From contig CALUUZ010000011.1 in NCBI GenBank assembly GCA_944324075.1, forward strand, positions 1 through 64,000: a stretch of DNA of 64,000 bases. Direction: 5' to 3'. The notes under the pieces are model-generated. The model ran no database searches, was not told the origin of the DNA, and saw only the letters and a program-made list of their open reading frames with translations. Position 1 is the first letter of the stretch. The number at the start of each line of letters is the position of its first letter. The DNA is from Candidatus Mailhella excrementigallinarum (lineage in GTDB: Bacteria > Desulfobacterota > Desulfovibrionia > Desulfovibrionales > Desulfovibrionaceae). This document shows positions 44,150 through 53,163 of the stretch, piece by piece. Position numbers and translations under genes: made by a program.

Positions 44150-45840
44150 AAATATTTACTGTTGCACGATCTGAGTCTGCCGCCAATGATTTTGTGAGAC
44201 GCCATCAATTTATAAAAAATGATATAGTTGTTCTGCTTAATGAATCATCTCTATTTAATATATTAAATCGTATTATAGAATATGAAATAGAACCTGTATT
44301 ATTTGTTCATGATGATATATATTTTAACTTTGATTTTGTAGATAGGGTGAATGCTGCGGTGAAAACACTGGATAATGAATATTATGGATGGGGAATTGCA
44401 GGAAATGCTGGTATTGCATGTAATGAGTTGGGGTTTATGGCATCGAAAAAAGTCAGATACATTAGTGATCCTCATGGAGGGCCAAACCTTTCAGGGAAGA
44501 TTATTCCAGCAGAGAGTATTGATGGGAATACAATGTTATTGAATGTTCCCTTGCTGAAAAATAAAAATGTTCGTCTTCCACATATGGAAGGATTTCAGCT
44601 ATATGATATTACACTGTCTATAGAAACCGTTAAGGCTGGACTTGGGGTTTTTATTCTCCCCCACTTATTGTGTTTTCACTCTTCAGGTGGAAATCTTCAG
44701 GCGTTTACTCGTGCAGTTAAGTCAGATTCTTTCAAGGGCTATCTTGATTCTACTTTAAAAAATAATATATTAATGACAATAAATGGGGATATTACAATTG
44801 ATTCTCCGCAGGGAGAACTTAATTTTCCTGAAAAAGCGTTAGAAAATTGTCGTCGAAAGTATGATGATACTTCTGTTGCTATAATAATTCGTACACAATT
44901 TAAAAGAAATGAATTATTGTTTAGGTCCATTTTAAGTATAAAATCTTTTATTGCGTCAAGCTGTAATTCTCATATATTTAAATGTTATATTGTTACAGAT
45001 GATACGAGTATTGATCGTGATACATATTATGATATTCCTGTAATTTGTTTTAGGTGTGATATGCAAGATTCGAGATTTTTCTTGGTTTATAAATCTTTAT
45101 CTGTAATTAATACAGATTATATATGGTTTGTTGACGATGATGACTGGTTATTTCCTAATGAAGCAAAGATATTAACAGACTCGATTTTATCGTTTCCAAA
45201 AGAAAGTACATTTTATATCGGCTCAGGATATTTTAATGAAAAAAATATTTCATATGGAAATAATTCATGGAAGGGTAATTCAAGAAGTGAATATGTACGT
45301 TTTTTTAACCCACAAGAGTTATTGAAATCTATTTTAGGGTATAATAGTATACCTTTTTGTGGAATTATATTTCCACGTAAATCGATTTTAAAAAAAATTA
45401 ATGATAACATAGTTACTTCTATAACATATTATGAGGATTATTATGTAGAGCTGTCCAATATGTTTTTATATGACTTTTTTCCTGTTATTATAGATAGACT
45501 TTTTGTTGGGATATCTATTAGGGAAAGTGGTAATACTATAACAGAGAGAGATAGAACAAAGTGGAATATTTCATGTTCGTCTATGTTTTATCATGTTGTA
45601 TGCAATGGAGGTATTTTGTTTTCATGTAGAGATATAAAAAGTATAAACAATAATAAAGATGAAAAAAAGATTGAATTTGGGATAAAAGAAATTTATGAAT
45701 TGAAGTTTTTTATAAAAATTAAATATTTAAAATATAGAATTATGGCGGAACTGACAAACGGAGAAAGACGTAAACATTATCAGAAAAAGAAAAAGGTTTA
45801 TAAAAATATACTTAAAAGTATCAATACGAATCCTTTTTGA
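44146..45840 (+). CDS. Two-part glycosyltransferase-like protein
   Basis: 564 residues, AT-rich. Residues 1-230 resemble a nucleotide-sugar fold with VLFVHDDIYFNFDFVDRV, common in O-antigen proteins (HDD as DxD-like). Residues about 240-470 look like GT2: SVAIIIRTQFKRNELLFRSILSI, then IWFVDDDDWLFPNEAKI (DDD motif) and NSIPFCGIIFPRKSIL. Probably two sugar-transfer domains in one chain; donors and acceptors unknown. Coupled to the gene before it and to the methyltransferase after it. Confidence 0.72.
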   Translation: MKIFTVARSESAANDFVRRHQFIKNDIVVLLNESSLFNILNRIIEYEIEPVLFVHDDIYFNFDFVDRVNAAVKTLDNEYYGWGIAGNAGIACNELGFMASKKVRYISDPHGGPNLSGKIIPAESIDGNTMLLNVPLLKNKNVRLPHMEGFQLYDITLSIETVKAGLGVFILPHLLCFHSSGGNLQAFTRAVKSDSFKGYLDSTLKNNILMTINGDITIDSPQGELNFPEKALENCRRKYDDTSVAIIIRTQFKRNELLFRSILSIKSFIASSCNSHIFKCYIVTDDTSIDRDTYYDIPVICFRCDMQDSRFFLVYKSLSVINTDYIWFVDDDDWLFPNEAKILTDSILSFPKESTFYIGSGYFNEKNISYGNNSWKGNSRSEYVRFFNPQELLKSILGYNSIPFCGIIFPRKSILKKINDNIVTSITYYEDYYVELSNMFLYDFFPVIIDRLFVGISIRESGNTITERDRTKWNISCSSMFYHVVCNGGILFSCRDIKSINNNKDEKKIEFGIKEIYELKFFIKIKYLKYRIMAELTNGERRKHYQKKKKVYKNILKSINTNPF

Positions 45841-45860
45841 AGAGAATTGGAGGTATTATT

Positions 45861-46865
45861 ATGAAAGAAAATATAACAAAATATAAATGGGATATCGATA
45901 TGGATAATATCGATGATCCACGTGTCATCATTATAGATTATATCGATAAAGATCGATATGTGCTTGATGTTGGTTGTGCGTGTGGAGAACTAGGAAATGC
46001 TTTAAATAAATACAGAAATGCATCTGTTTATGGATTGGAATATGATAAATATGCAATTGATATTGCACGAAAAACTGGAGCATATAAAGATATAATCAAT
46101 ATGGATCTTGATACCATAAAAAGTTATGATATTTTGAAACTCAATAAAAAGTTTGACTATATAGTATGCGCTGATGTTTTAGAACATTTGCGTGATCCAA
46201 TGAAAACTCTAAATATATTATCTAAACTTTTAGTAAATAATGGATTTATTATTTTGTCTATTCCAAATGTTTCGCATGCGAGTATAAAGTCATGTCTTTT
46301 ACTTGATGATTTTACATATACTGATGTTGGTTTGCTAGATGAAACACATATACATTTTTTTACATATAAAACTATTGCTAAAGATTTAAGTGTAAATGGT
46401 TTTAAAATATCTGAATGTAAATTTACATTGCAAGATATACATGGAAGACAAAAATATGATTCGTATTTGTTGTTAAATAATGATATAAAATATTTTATTT
46501 TAAAAAACTGGCATTCATTTGTATGTCAATATGTAATAAAAGTAGCTATATCGTTAGATTGTTATAAAGATCTTTTAAATCATAATTTGAAACATTTAAA
46601 TATTTGTGAGGAAAATGCGCCAGAACATATTCATGCTTATCGAACACATATTTTAAGTTCCTTAGGTAAAACATCACAAATACATATTGCAGAATTACAG
46701 AAATGTTGCCAAGCTAAAGATCAGTTACTTATAGAGAAAGAAGAAGATATATGTAAATTGAATATTAGAAATACCTATCTTGCTACCCGCAGGACACTTT
46801 ATAAACGTCTTTTGGGGGGAGCAATTTTTTTGTTTATTGGTGTTTGTGTTATGCTGACGATGTAA
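45861..46865 (+). CDS. SAM-dependent methyltransferase with C-terminal membrane anchor
   Basis: 334 residues from the ATG after GGAGGTATTATT. Class I methyltransferase motifs: VLDVGCACGELGNAL (SAM-binding glycine loop), YGLEYDKYAIDIAR, YIVCADVLEHLRDPMKTL (motif post-I/IV) and FIILSIPNVSHASI. The C-terminal end has a hydrophobic segment (GGAIFLFIGVCVMLTM) likely to anchor it to the inner membrane. It probably methylates a sugar or glycan terminus, which in several O-antigens caps the chain. AT-rich, last gene of the island. Confidence 0.85.
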   Translation: MKENITKYKWDIDMDNIDDPRVIIIDYIDKDRYVLDVGCACGELGNALNKYRNASVYGLEYDKYAIDIARKTGAYKDIINMDLDTIKSYDILKLNKKFDYIVCADVLEHLRDPMKTLNILSKLLVNNGFIILSIPNVSHASIKSCLLLDDFTYTDVGLLDETHIHFFTYKTIAKDLSVNGFKISECKFTLQDIHGRQKYDSYLLLNNDIKYFILKNWHSFVCQYVIKVAISLDCYKDLLNHNLKHLNICEENAPEHIHAYRTHILSSLGKTSQIHIAELQKCCQAKDQLLIEKEEDICKLNIRNTYLATRRTLYKRLLGGAIFLFIGVCVMLTM

Positions 46866-46898
46866 TATGTACCATTACATTTACCACGTATAATATAA

Positions 46899-46937
46899 TT
46901 TCTCAGCCGTCAGAGATTTCGTTGACGGCTGGGAAAT
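46899..46937. terminator. Hairpin between converging methyltransferase and flavin reductase
   Basis: TTTCTCAGCCGTCA pairs with TGACGGCTGGGAAA with a 10-nt loop. A- and T-rich flanks suggest bidirectional termination, stronger toward the minus strand (AAATTATATTA follows). Confidence 0.6.
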
Positions 46938-46966
46938 GAGATGGGAAGGGAGGTTGCTTTTGTCCG

Positions 46967-47521
46967 TTATACTTTCCTCTCGCGGACGGTTCTGGCCAGC
47001 TCTTCCATGAGCGCACGGACGTTGGCAGCCAGCTTTTCTCCCTCCGGATTGTCGGCCACGTCGCCGTTGGCGGCAAAGGAAGCGGAAAAGGCATTGGAGA
47101 AAAGTTCCGGCTTGTTCAGAACGCGCAGATCAAGGTAAACACAGGTCTGGCGCAGATGGTACTGCGCGCGCGAGGTGCCCATGCCGCCGCCCGCGCCGAG
47201 AATGGCTGCACACTTGCCCGCCAGCAGCGAACCCGGCTCGCGGGAAATCCAGTCCAGTGCGTTTTTCAGGGCCGGAGCCATGGAGTAGTTGTATTCCGGA
47301 CAGGCCAGTACCAGAGCATCCGCGATTCTGGCCTGTTCAATGAGGCGCAGGGCGCTTTCCGGTTTTTCCCGATCTTCGGCATAGAAGGGAAGTTCGGAAA
47401 TGTCCGCAATGGTGAGCCGGACCCCTTCGGGCAGAGATGCAGCCGCGCGGCGCAGCAGGCCCATGTTGCGGGAAGCGGAGCGCAGGCTGCCGCAGATGCC
47501 GAGAAAATTCAGATCATTCAT
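46967..47521 (-). CDS. NADPH-dependent FMN reductase / quinone reductase
   Basis: 184 residues. Flavodoxin-like NADPH-dependent FMN reductase (ChrR/YieF/ArsH-like): FLGICGSLRSASRNMGLLRRA (FMN phosphate loop), CPEYNYSMAPALKNALDWISR (family signature), and GAGGGMGTSRAQYHLRQ. Reduces quinones or other small acceptors, often protective against oxidative stress. The ATG start is the one within TTTTTGATGAATG, which belongs to a family C repeat. A TTG immediately before is less likely. Confidence 0.88.
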   Translation of the reverse strand: MNDLNFLGICGSLRSASRNMGLLRRAAASLPEGVRLTIADISELPFYAEDREKPESALRLIEQARIADALVLACPEYNYSMAPALKNALDWISREPGSLLAGKCAAILGAGGGMGTSRAQYHLRQTCVYLDLRVLNKPELFSNAFSASFAANGDVADNPEGEKLAANVRALMEELARTVRERKV

Positions 47522-47705
47522 CAAAAATTCCTTTGTGGTTTGAAAGTTCCCCTTTCAGGGGGAAAAGAGCGGTTGACAAGACGGCGAAGCCGATGAAGTC
47601 CTTTCCTGTAACTCCTCCCCTCAGGGAGGGCAATCCGCACGCCCCACCGTCCGTCGGCTGAGGAGTCAGTCGGCGGATGGAGCGGCTGTGGATTGAAACA
47701 TGGCG
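47519..47705 (-). repeat. Leader-like repeat family C, intact reference copy
   Basis: On the minus strand it ends CCACAAAGGAATTTTTGATG, supplying the Shine-Dalgarno AAAGGAA and the ATG of the flavin reductase. The middle has TTTTCCCCCTGAAAGGGG and GCCGTCTTGTCAACC; the distal part has CTCCCCTCAGGGAGG, GTCGGC repeats and GTGGATTGAAACAT. The unbroken GGGGGAAAAGAGCGG here is the empty counterpart of the element A insertion site at 11443. Confidence 0.65.
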
Positions 47706-47784
47706 AACTCCTTGTCGAAAACTGCTGTTGATAAGTTATACGGCCAAACAGATGAGTTGAACAGGGGATGATTTTTCCGTCGTC

Positions 47785-48801
47785 TCAGCCGCCGATGCTG
47801 GTCATGGTGCGTCTGGCGACTTCATTCCTGCGCTTGGCAAGAATATCCGCTCCGATGGGCTTGCGCTGCACGGCGCGTTCCACAATGCGCCGCACAAGTT
47901 CCATGCGGCGTTCTTCGGTAATGTCCGCACGGCGCAGCAGGGGCAGAATGGAATATTCCCTGTCGTCAAACAGACAGGTGCGGAGCCGTCCGTCCGAAGT
48001 CAGGCGCAGGCGGTTGCAGCCCGCGCAGAAGTGGCAGGAAAGAGGCGTAATCAGGCCGAAGCGTCCTTTTGTCCCCCGGATGGCGTGCATGGTGGCCGGG
48101 CCGTCCAGAGCGGCGTTGCTTTCCGCCGGGCCAAGCTCGACGAGATGTCGGGCTTCCTGAAGGATTTCCTGCGCGGGCCAGTAGGTGGAGTCGCTCCACA
48201 GAGTCCCTTCCCCCATGGGCATGAATTCAATGAAGCGGACATCCAGCCCGCGTTCGGCCGCGAGCCGGAGGAAGTCCGGAAGCTCATCGTCGTTTACGCC
48301 GCGCATGGCTACGGCATTGAGCTTGAGGGGAACGCCGTGCTTCTGCAGAGCATCCAGAGCTTCCATGACCCGGGGAAGAAGATCTCGTCCGGTTACTGCG
48401 GCGAAGCGTTCAGGGCGCAGACTGTCCAGGGAGAGGTTGACGCGCACGCCCAGATCCTTGAGCAGGGAGGCATGAGGAGCAAGCATGACGCCATTGCTGG
48501 TGAGGCGCAGATCGATATCCGGATGCGCTGCACGCAGGCGGGCCAGAAACCCGGGAAACCCCTTGCGCACAAAGGGTTCGCCTCCGGTAAGCCGAACCTT
48601 GCTTACTCCCATGGGCACAAGCAGGCCGACCATTTTTTCCATTTCCTCATAACGCATGATCCGTTCATGCGGAATGAAGCTGTTGTCCACCCGGCAGTAG
48701 CGGCAGCGCAGATTGCAGCGATCCGTTACGGAAAGGCGCAGATAGTGGACTTCGCGGCCGAAGGAGTCCTTCAGGGGAGGGGATGATGTTCCGGTCTGCA
48801 A
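47785..48801 (-). CDS. moaA: GTP 3',8-cyclase MoaA (molybdenum cofactor synthesis)
   Basis: Radical-SAM enzyme that converts GTP to the cyclic intermediate used by MoaC to make cPMP. 338 residues. N-terminal cluster CNLRCRYC near residue 33, LTGGEPFVRKGF, LTSNGVML, RVNLSLDSL; C-terminal cluster CHFCAGCNRLRLTSDGRLRTCLF; it ends in the conserved ...TSIGG double glycine. TTG start supported by GGAGG 8 nt upstream on the minus strand. No other mo genes are near. Confidence 0.95.
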   Translation of the reverse strand: MQTGTSSPPLKDSFGREVHYLRLSVTDRCNLRCRYCRVDNSFIPHERIMRYEEMEKMVGLLVPMGVSKVRLTGGEPFVRKGFPGFLARLRAAHPDIDLRLTSNGVMLAPHASLLKDLGVRVNLSLDSLRPERFAAVTGRDLLPRVMEALDALQKHGVPLKLNAVAMRGVNDDELPDFLRLAAERGLDVRFIEFMPMGEGTLWSDSTYWPAQEILQEARHLVELGPAESNAALDGPATMHAIRGTKGRFGLITPLSCHFCAGCNRLRLTSDGRLRTCLFDDREYSILPLLRRADITEERRMELVRRIVERAVQRKPIGADILAKRRNEVARRTMTSIGG

Positions 48802-48997
48802 GTGTATGCCTCCGCAAGTGGGGTTGATGTATTCGCGGAATACGTCAGCGGTTCCTCAGAGCATTTTGCGCTTGAAAATATCTGCCGGCCGGGATCTCAT
48901 GTTCCGGCCCGCAGGTTTCACGCCTGAAGGCGGCGACACCGGAGAGAGGCACCGCGTTGTCCCTGGCCGCTGAGGAAGGCGGAGACGAATCTCGCCG
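48802..48997. repeat. Intergenic repeat family B, reference copy
   Basis: About 48856-49008: TCTGCCGGCCGGG, CATGTTCCGGCCCGCAGG, TTTCACGCCTGAAG, GCGGCGACACCGG, GCGGAGACGAATCTCGCC. The end overlaps the 3' part of the sulfatase gene. Same block order as copies at 2395 and 8633. Confidence 0.5.
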
Positions 48998-51166
48998 CTA
49001 CTTCTCCGCGGACGGGGAGGTTCCCGCCGTGAGGGGCGGAAGTCGTATGATCTGGGGTCTCACCGCGTTCAGTCGGGCTTTGCCGTTATTGTACAGAAGA
49101 AATTTGGTGGTTTCATAGAAGTCACTGAGCGTCCGGCGCATGGCGTCGGCCCGCTCCGGCTCCCTTTCCAGCAGGTTTTCCAGCTCGGGGGCATCAAGAC
49201 GGTACAGTGATTCCGGCGTATTGCGGTAAATATAGCCGTCTTTGATGAGCATGCGGGTGATGTTTTCGGAAATGAACACCATGGCGTTCTGGTCATTGCC
49301 CGGGGCAAGCATGTTGCGGCCGAGTGTATTGCTCCGGAAGGGGACGCCGGTGAGCGATGCCAGAGTGGGGAAGATATCGAGCTGGGAGTGGGGAGCCTCA
49401 TCCTTTCCCGGCGGAATATGGCCGCCCGGCGCGTACAGCAGGAGCGGCGTGTTCCATGCCTGAAGCGAACAGGCCAGATAGGCCGGCGGGGTGAAGGTGG
49501 GCGCGTGGTACAGCCCGTGATCGCCGAAGATGGCGAAAATGGTATTCCGGAACCACGGCTGTTTTTCCGCCTCTTCAAAAAAGCGGCGCAGGGCGAAATC
49601 CGAAAAGCGCAGGGACTGGAATTCTTCCGCACTGTCGAAGCCATAGTAGCGGATTTGTTCCGCAGAGGGCGCAGGCGGGATTTCGTAGCCGTCGCGCTGT
49701 TCCGGAATGGTGTAGGGGCGGTGGAAGGAAGCTGTCTGAATAACCGCCGCGAAGGGGGCGGAGCTTTGGCTGAACAACTGGACGGATTCCTTGAACAGAT
49801 CAATATCCGCCACGCCCCATACGTCCATGTTGGGGGCCTTCCATGAGCCTTCCTCGTTGAGCCGGATGCCTTTGACGTTATGCTGGATGAGTCCCCGCAC
49901 ATTGGCCCAGCTGGCGCTGCCTCCGATATTGTAGAATTTTTCATAGCCCGCGAGTTCGTTGAAAACGATGGCCTGATCCACAATCTGGGGATTGCGTGAA
50001 GAGGTTCCCCCGTCGAAGTTCACATCCGGAATGCCTATAAGCGTGTTGAAAATGCCGCGCGCCGTGGGGCGGCTGGGGGAATAGAAGTTGGGATAATAGC
50101 GGCTTTTGGCTGCCAGTTCCTTCAGAAAGGGGGTCGGCTCAATGAAATCACTGCCCGGATAGGCCGGAGCAAGCGATGTCCTGGCCCAGCACAGCGACTC
50201 CATGAGGATGATGACGATATTGGGCCGTCTGTCCGGAGGCAGAGGCGTGGAAGGGACGTAAAGCCGCGCGTAGGAAATGTCGTCACAGCTTGTGACGGGT
50301 TCAGGCTTCAGGCCCAGCCAGGCGGCCATGCGGGGATATGCCGCCAGAGCCGCCGCGCAGTCCGGTTTGACGGCTTCCGCCCCGCGTCTGGTGTCAAAGA
50401 GGTTCTGTGCCGGGTGCAGGGCCAGCGTGGCAATGGCGTTGTCTTCGCTGAAATAGGCGTTGCTCCAGCGCAGCGGAAAGAGATTGGAGCTGATTTGCCC
50501 GTATCCCAGAAGGAACATGCCGGCAAAGCCCAGCAGGGTGAGCAGCGCACGGCGCTTGCGGGAAATGACGGGGACGTCCTGCAATGCGGCGGGAGCGGAC
50601 CCCACCCAGGCCGTCTGGTGGCGGCGCAGCAGGCAGGAGACTCCACGGGCGTACAGCACGAGTGCGGCAAGCAGCAGCAGCGCAAGGACAATGACGGGAT
50701 AACTTTCCCATACCATGTTCAGGGCGATGGCGGGATCATCCACATAGCCCGGGGCCGTCATGTCGATGCGCTGGCGCAGATAGAAAAAGAAGCCGAAGTC
50801 AAAAACATAGAGCAGGGCCAGAAGGCCGAACAGCAGCGTTTCAATGCCGACAAGCAGGCGGCGGAGCAGGCTGGGGCCGGAATCCGCGGCCGCGCGCTCG
50901 GCCTGTGGCCATGCCCAGACAAGGGCCAGAGGCAGGGCGAGAAATACCGCCCATCGGGCATCGAACTTGAGGCCGATGTACAGCGCGCGCAGGATGTGAT
51001 CCGTTCTGGCGATATCCGGCAGAAGGAAATACAGCAGCGCCAGACGCGCGGAAAAAAAGATCAGGATATTGACGACGAGAAAAAGCGCAAGATCGGGCAG
51101 CGGCTGCCATCTGACAAGCCGGGGGCCGGAGAGCGCGTTTCCTGGGCGGGAATATGGCGTGTTCAT
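48998..51166 (-). CDS. LtaS/MdoB-like membrane sulfatase (alkaline-phosphatase superfamily)
   Basis: 722 residues. Five N-terminal transmembrane helices (from LALFLVVNILIFFSARLALLYFLL), then an extracytoplasmic catalytic domain: NIVIILMESLCWA (metal-binding Glu), SRPTARGIFNTLIG (nucleophile Thr), HRPYTIP and IFGDHGLYHAP (metal-binding Asp and His). These enzymes transfer phosphoglycerol or phosphoethanolamine from phospholipid to glycans or lipid A; the exact acceptor is not predictable. Monocistronic. The C-terminal end runs into a family B repeat. Confidence 0.87.
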   Translation of the reverse strand: MNTPYSRPGNALSGPRLVRWQPLPDLALFLVVNILIFFSARLALLYFLLPDIARTDHILRALYIGLKFDARWAVFLALPLALVWAWPQAERAAADSGPSLLRRLLVGIETLLFGLLALLYVFDFGFFFYLRQRIDMTAPGYVDDPAIALNMVWESYPVIVLALLLLAALVLYARGVSCLLRRHQTAWVGSAPAALQDVPVISRKRRALLTLLGFAGMFLLGYGQISSNLFPLRWSNAYFSEDNAIATLALHPAQNLFDTRRGAEAVKPDCAAALAAYPRMAAWLGLKPEPVTSCDDISYARLYVPSTPLPPDRRPNIVIILMESLCWARTSLAPAYPGSDFIEPTPFLKELAAKSRYYPNFYSPSRPTARGIFNTLIGIPDVNFDGGTSSRNPQIVDQAIVFNELAGYEKFYNIGGSASWANVRGLIQHNVKGIRLNEEGSWKAPNMDVWGVADIDLFKESVQLFSQSSAPFAAVIQTASFHRPYTIPEQRDGYEIPPAPSAEQIRYYGFDSAEEFQSLRFSDFALRRFFEEAEKQPWFRNTIFAIFGDHGLYHAPTFTPPAYLACSLQAWNTPLLLYAPGGHIPPGKDEAPHSQLDIFPTLASLTGVPFRSNTLGRNMLAPGNDQNAMVFISENITRMLIKDGYIYRNTPESLYRLDAPELENLLEREPERADAMRRTLSDFYETTKFLLYNNGKARLNAVRPQIIRLPPLTAGTSPSAEK

Positions 51167-51509
51167 CCTTTTCTTGTACGGCCTTTTGAAATGCTGTCAA
51201 TGCGGCGTCGGAGCGGGAGCGCCAGCCCGCGCATGCGGATCGCGCGGTGCTGTTTTCATGTCTTCCGTCAGCCGGAATCCGGCGCAGCCTTTATCATTGT
51301 AAACTCATTTCCCCCCTCCTAGTGTCTGACGTCATGGAAGGCATTGCGGCCGAAGCCCCATGTTCCGGCCCGCGGCAGAGGGGAGACTCGCTCCGCGCAG
51401 AACCGGGCATGTTGAGGTCGGGATGCTCCTGACGGGAGAGGGCAAGGGGCTTCCCGGACGAAGGCCCCGGATATTTTTTCAGGTAAGGGATTTCAAAAAA
51501 GGATATCTC
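51167..51509. other. Divergent promoter region of the sulfatase gene and adiC
   Basis: The AAAGGATATCTC Shine-Dalgarno of adiC is at the right edge. 51345-51420 has a partial family B block (CATGTTCCGGCCCGCGG, GGAGACTCGC). No gene seen; the open frame from 51360 is an extension of adiC. Confidence 0.4.
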
Positions 51510-53051
51510 ATGGTTCAGGAAGCGGCACAAAGCGAAAGCGGCAAGATAGGCGTTGTCGCCGCCACGCTGATGGTGGCGGGCAACATGATGGGCTCGGGGG
51601 TATTCATGCTTCCGGCCAATCTGGCAGCCTATGGCAGCATTGCCGTCATCGGCTGGCTCATTACCTGCGTGGGGGCCGTGGCCCTTGCGCTTACCTTCTC
51701 CAGGCTGGCGAGCATCGATCCGGCTGCGGGCGGCCCTTATGCGTATACCCGCAAGGCGTTCGGCGATTATATGGGATACCAGACCAACATGGTCTACTGG
51801 ATTGCCAACGTCATCGGCAATGTGGGGCTGGCCGTGGCCGGCATCGGCTATCTGACTCATTTTTTTCCTGCGCTGCATAACCCTTACGTGTTCGCCTTCG
51901 CCCAGATTTTTGTAATCTGGTTTTTCGCCTACGCGAACATGCTGGGTCCGAAACTCGTGGGCCGCATTCAGTCCGTGACCACCATCTTCGCGCTTGTACC
52001 CATCATCGGCACGGCTCTGCTCGGCTGGTTCTGGTTCAGGCCCGAACTGTTCAGTTCCGGCTGGAACGTCTCGGGAGGCAGCTCCGTACATGCCGTTTCG
52101 GGCACGCTGAATTTCACCCTGTGGGCGTTTATCGGGGTGGAAAGCGCGTCCGTATCCGCCGGTGTGGTTAAAAATCCCCGGCGCAATGTGCCCATCGCCA
52201 CCATCGGCGGGGTGATTCTGGCGGGAGTCTGCTATGTGCTCAGTTCCTCCGTGATCATGGGCATGATCCCCAACAGGGAGCTACTTGCCTCTTCCGCGCC
52301 TTTTGCCGACGCGGCCCGTCTTGCTCTTGGTGATGCCGCCGCGAACGCGGTGGCCCTGTGCGCCGCCGTGGGCTGTCTCGGTTCCCTGGCCGGCTGGACG
52401 CTGCTGGTGGGGCAGAGCGCCAAGGCCGCCGCGGATGACGGACTTTTCGGAAATGTCTTCTCCCGCGTCAACAGGAAAGGCGTGCCGTCCTCAGGACTGA
52501 TCATCGTGGCCGCGCTCATGAGCCTGCAGGTGCTTGCCACCATGTCGCCCACGGCCAGCCAGCAGTTCGGCAAACTGGCCTCCATCGCGGTGATCATGAC
52601 CCTGCTGCCCTACATCTATTCCTGCATCGCCATCAAGGTGCTGGGCTACAGGGTACTGACTCCCAACCAGCACTTTCTCTACATAGTCATCGGATTCGTG
52701 GGCGCGGTATATTGTCTGACCGCGCTGATCGGCTCGAACGGCGAACAGACCAGATGGTCCCTTATTTTCGTGATCGCCACCATAGTGCTGTATTCCGCAG
52801 CCATTACCCGCAAGAGGGAAATTGAAGAAGGGCTTGCGCATACCGGAGGCGTGTCGCCGCAATGGGTGCGCTGGCTCACTCTCGCGGTGACTGTCGCGGT
52901 GCTGGCCGTCACGTTCTGGCTTTCCGTCGAAACGCGCCCGTCTACCCAGCAGCGCCGCGCTCCTCTGCCCCGTCATCTGATCGAGGAATCCGCGCCGGAA
53001 GCTCCCGGGCGGCCTTCGGCGGGTACGGCGGAAGAAGCTGTTTCATCCTGA
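51510..53051 (+). CDS. adiC: APC-family antiporter, probably arginine/agmatine AdiC
   Basis: 513 residues. Twelve hydrophobic segments; GNMMGSGVFMLPANLA near residue 20 is the substrate-binding GSGVF loop, and TLWAFIGVESASVSAGVVKNPRRNVP matches TM6 of AdiC, where the key Trp and Glu residues lie. The basic amino acid exchanger family also includes CadB and PotE. AdiC is preferred because the next gene is AdiA-like. A 55-residue C-terminal Pro/Glu-rich cytoplasmic extension is longer than in E. coli AdiC (445 residues). With the decarboxylase it would form an acid-resistance cycle that consumes cytoplasmic protons. Confidence 0.85.
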   Translation: MVQEAAQSESGKIGVVAATLMVAGNMMGSGVFMLPANLAAYGSIAVIGWLITCVGAVALALTFSRLASIDPAAGGPYAYTRKAFGDYMGYQTNMVYWIANVIGNVGLAVAGIGYLTHFFPALHNPYVFAFAQIFVIWFFAYANMLGPKLVGRIQSVTTIFALVPIIGTALLGWFWFRPELFSSGWNVSGGSSVHAVSGTLNFTLWAFIGVESASVSAGVVKNPRRNVPIATIGGVILAGVCYVLSSSVIMGMIPNRELLASSAPFADAARLALGDAAANAVALCAAVGCLGSLAGWTLLVGQSAKAAADDGLFGNVFSRVNRKGVPSSGLIIVAALMSLQVLATMSPTASQQFGKLASIAVIMTLLPYIYSCIAIKVLGYRVLTPNQHFLYIVIGFVGAVYCLTALIGSNGEQTRWSLIFVIATIVLYSAAITRKREIEEGLAHTGGVSPQWVRWLTLAVTVAVLAVTFWLSVETRPSTQQRRAPLPRHLIEESAPEAPGRPSAGTAEEAVSS

Positions 53052-53163
53052 AAGCGGCAGGACCGCCGGACGCAGGCGGTCTTCCGTTCTCCCTCCGGAG
53101 GGGAATGAGCGCCTTCCTGCATCCGGCATTTCATATTGTTCCGTAAAACCAAGGAGTCTTTTC

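Noticed and set aside
46060..46865. Methyltransferase gene as a toxin or phage gene because of low GC
   Set aside because: Its motifs and position at the end of glycosyltransferase genes fit O-antigen methylation; low GC is common in such loci.
47688..47705. CRISPR repeat-like GTGGATTGAAAC, also near 8262 and 160
   Set aside because: It resembles the 3' end of type I-C repeats, but each occurrence is solitary, embedded in repeat family C, without regular spacers or cas genes.
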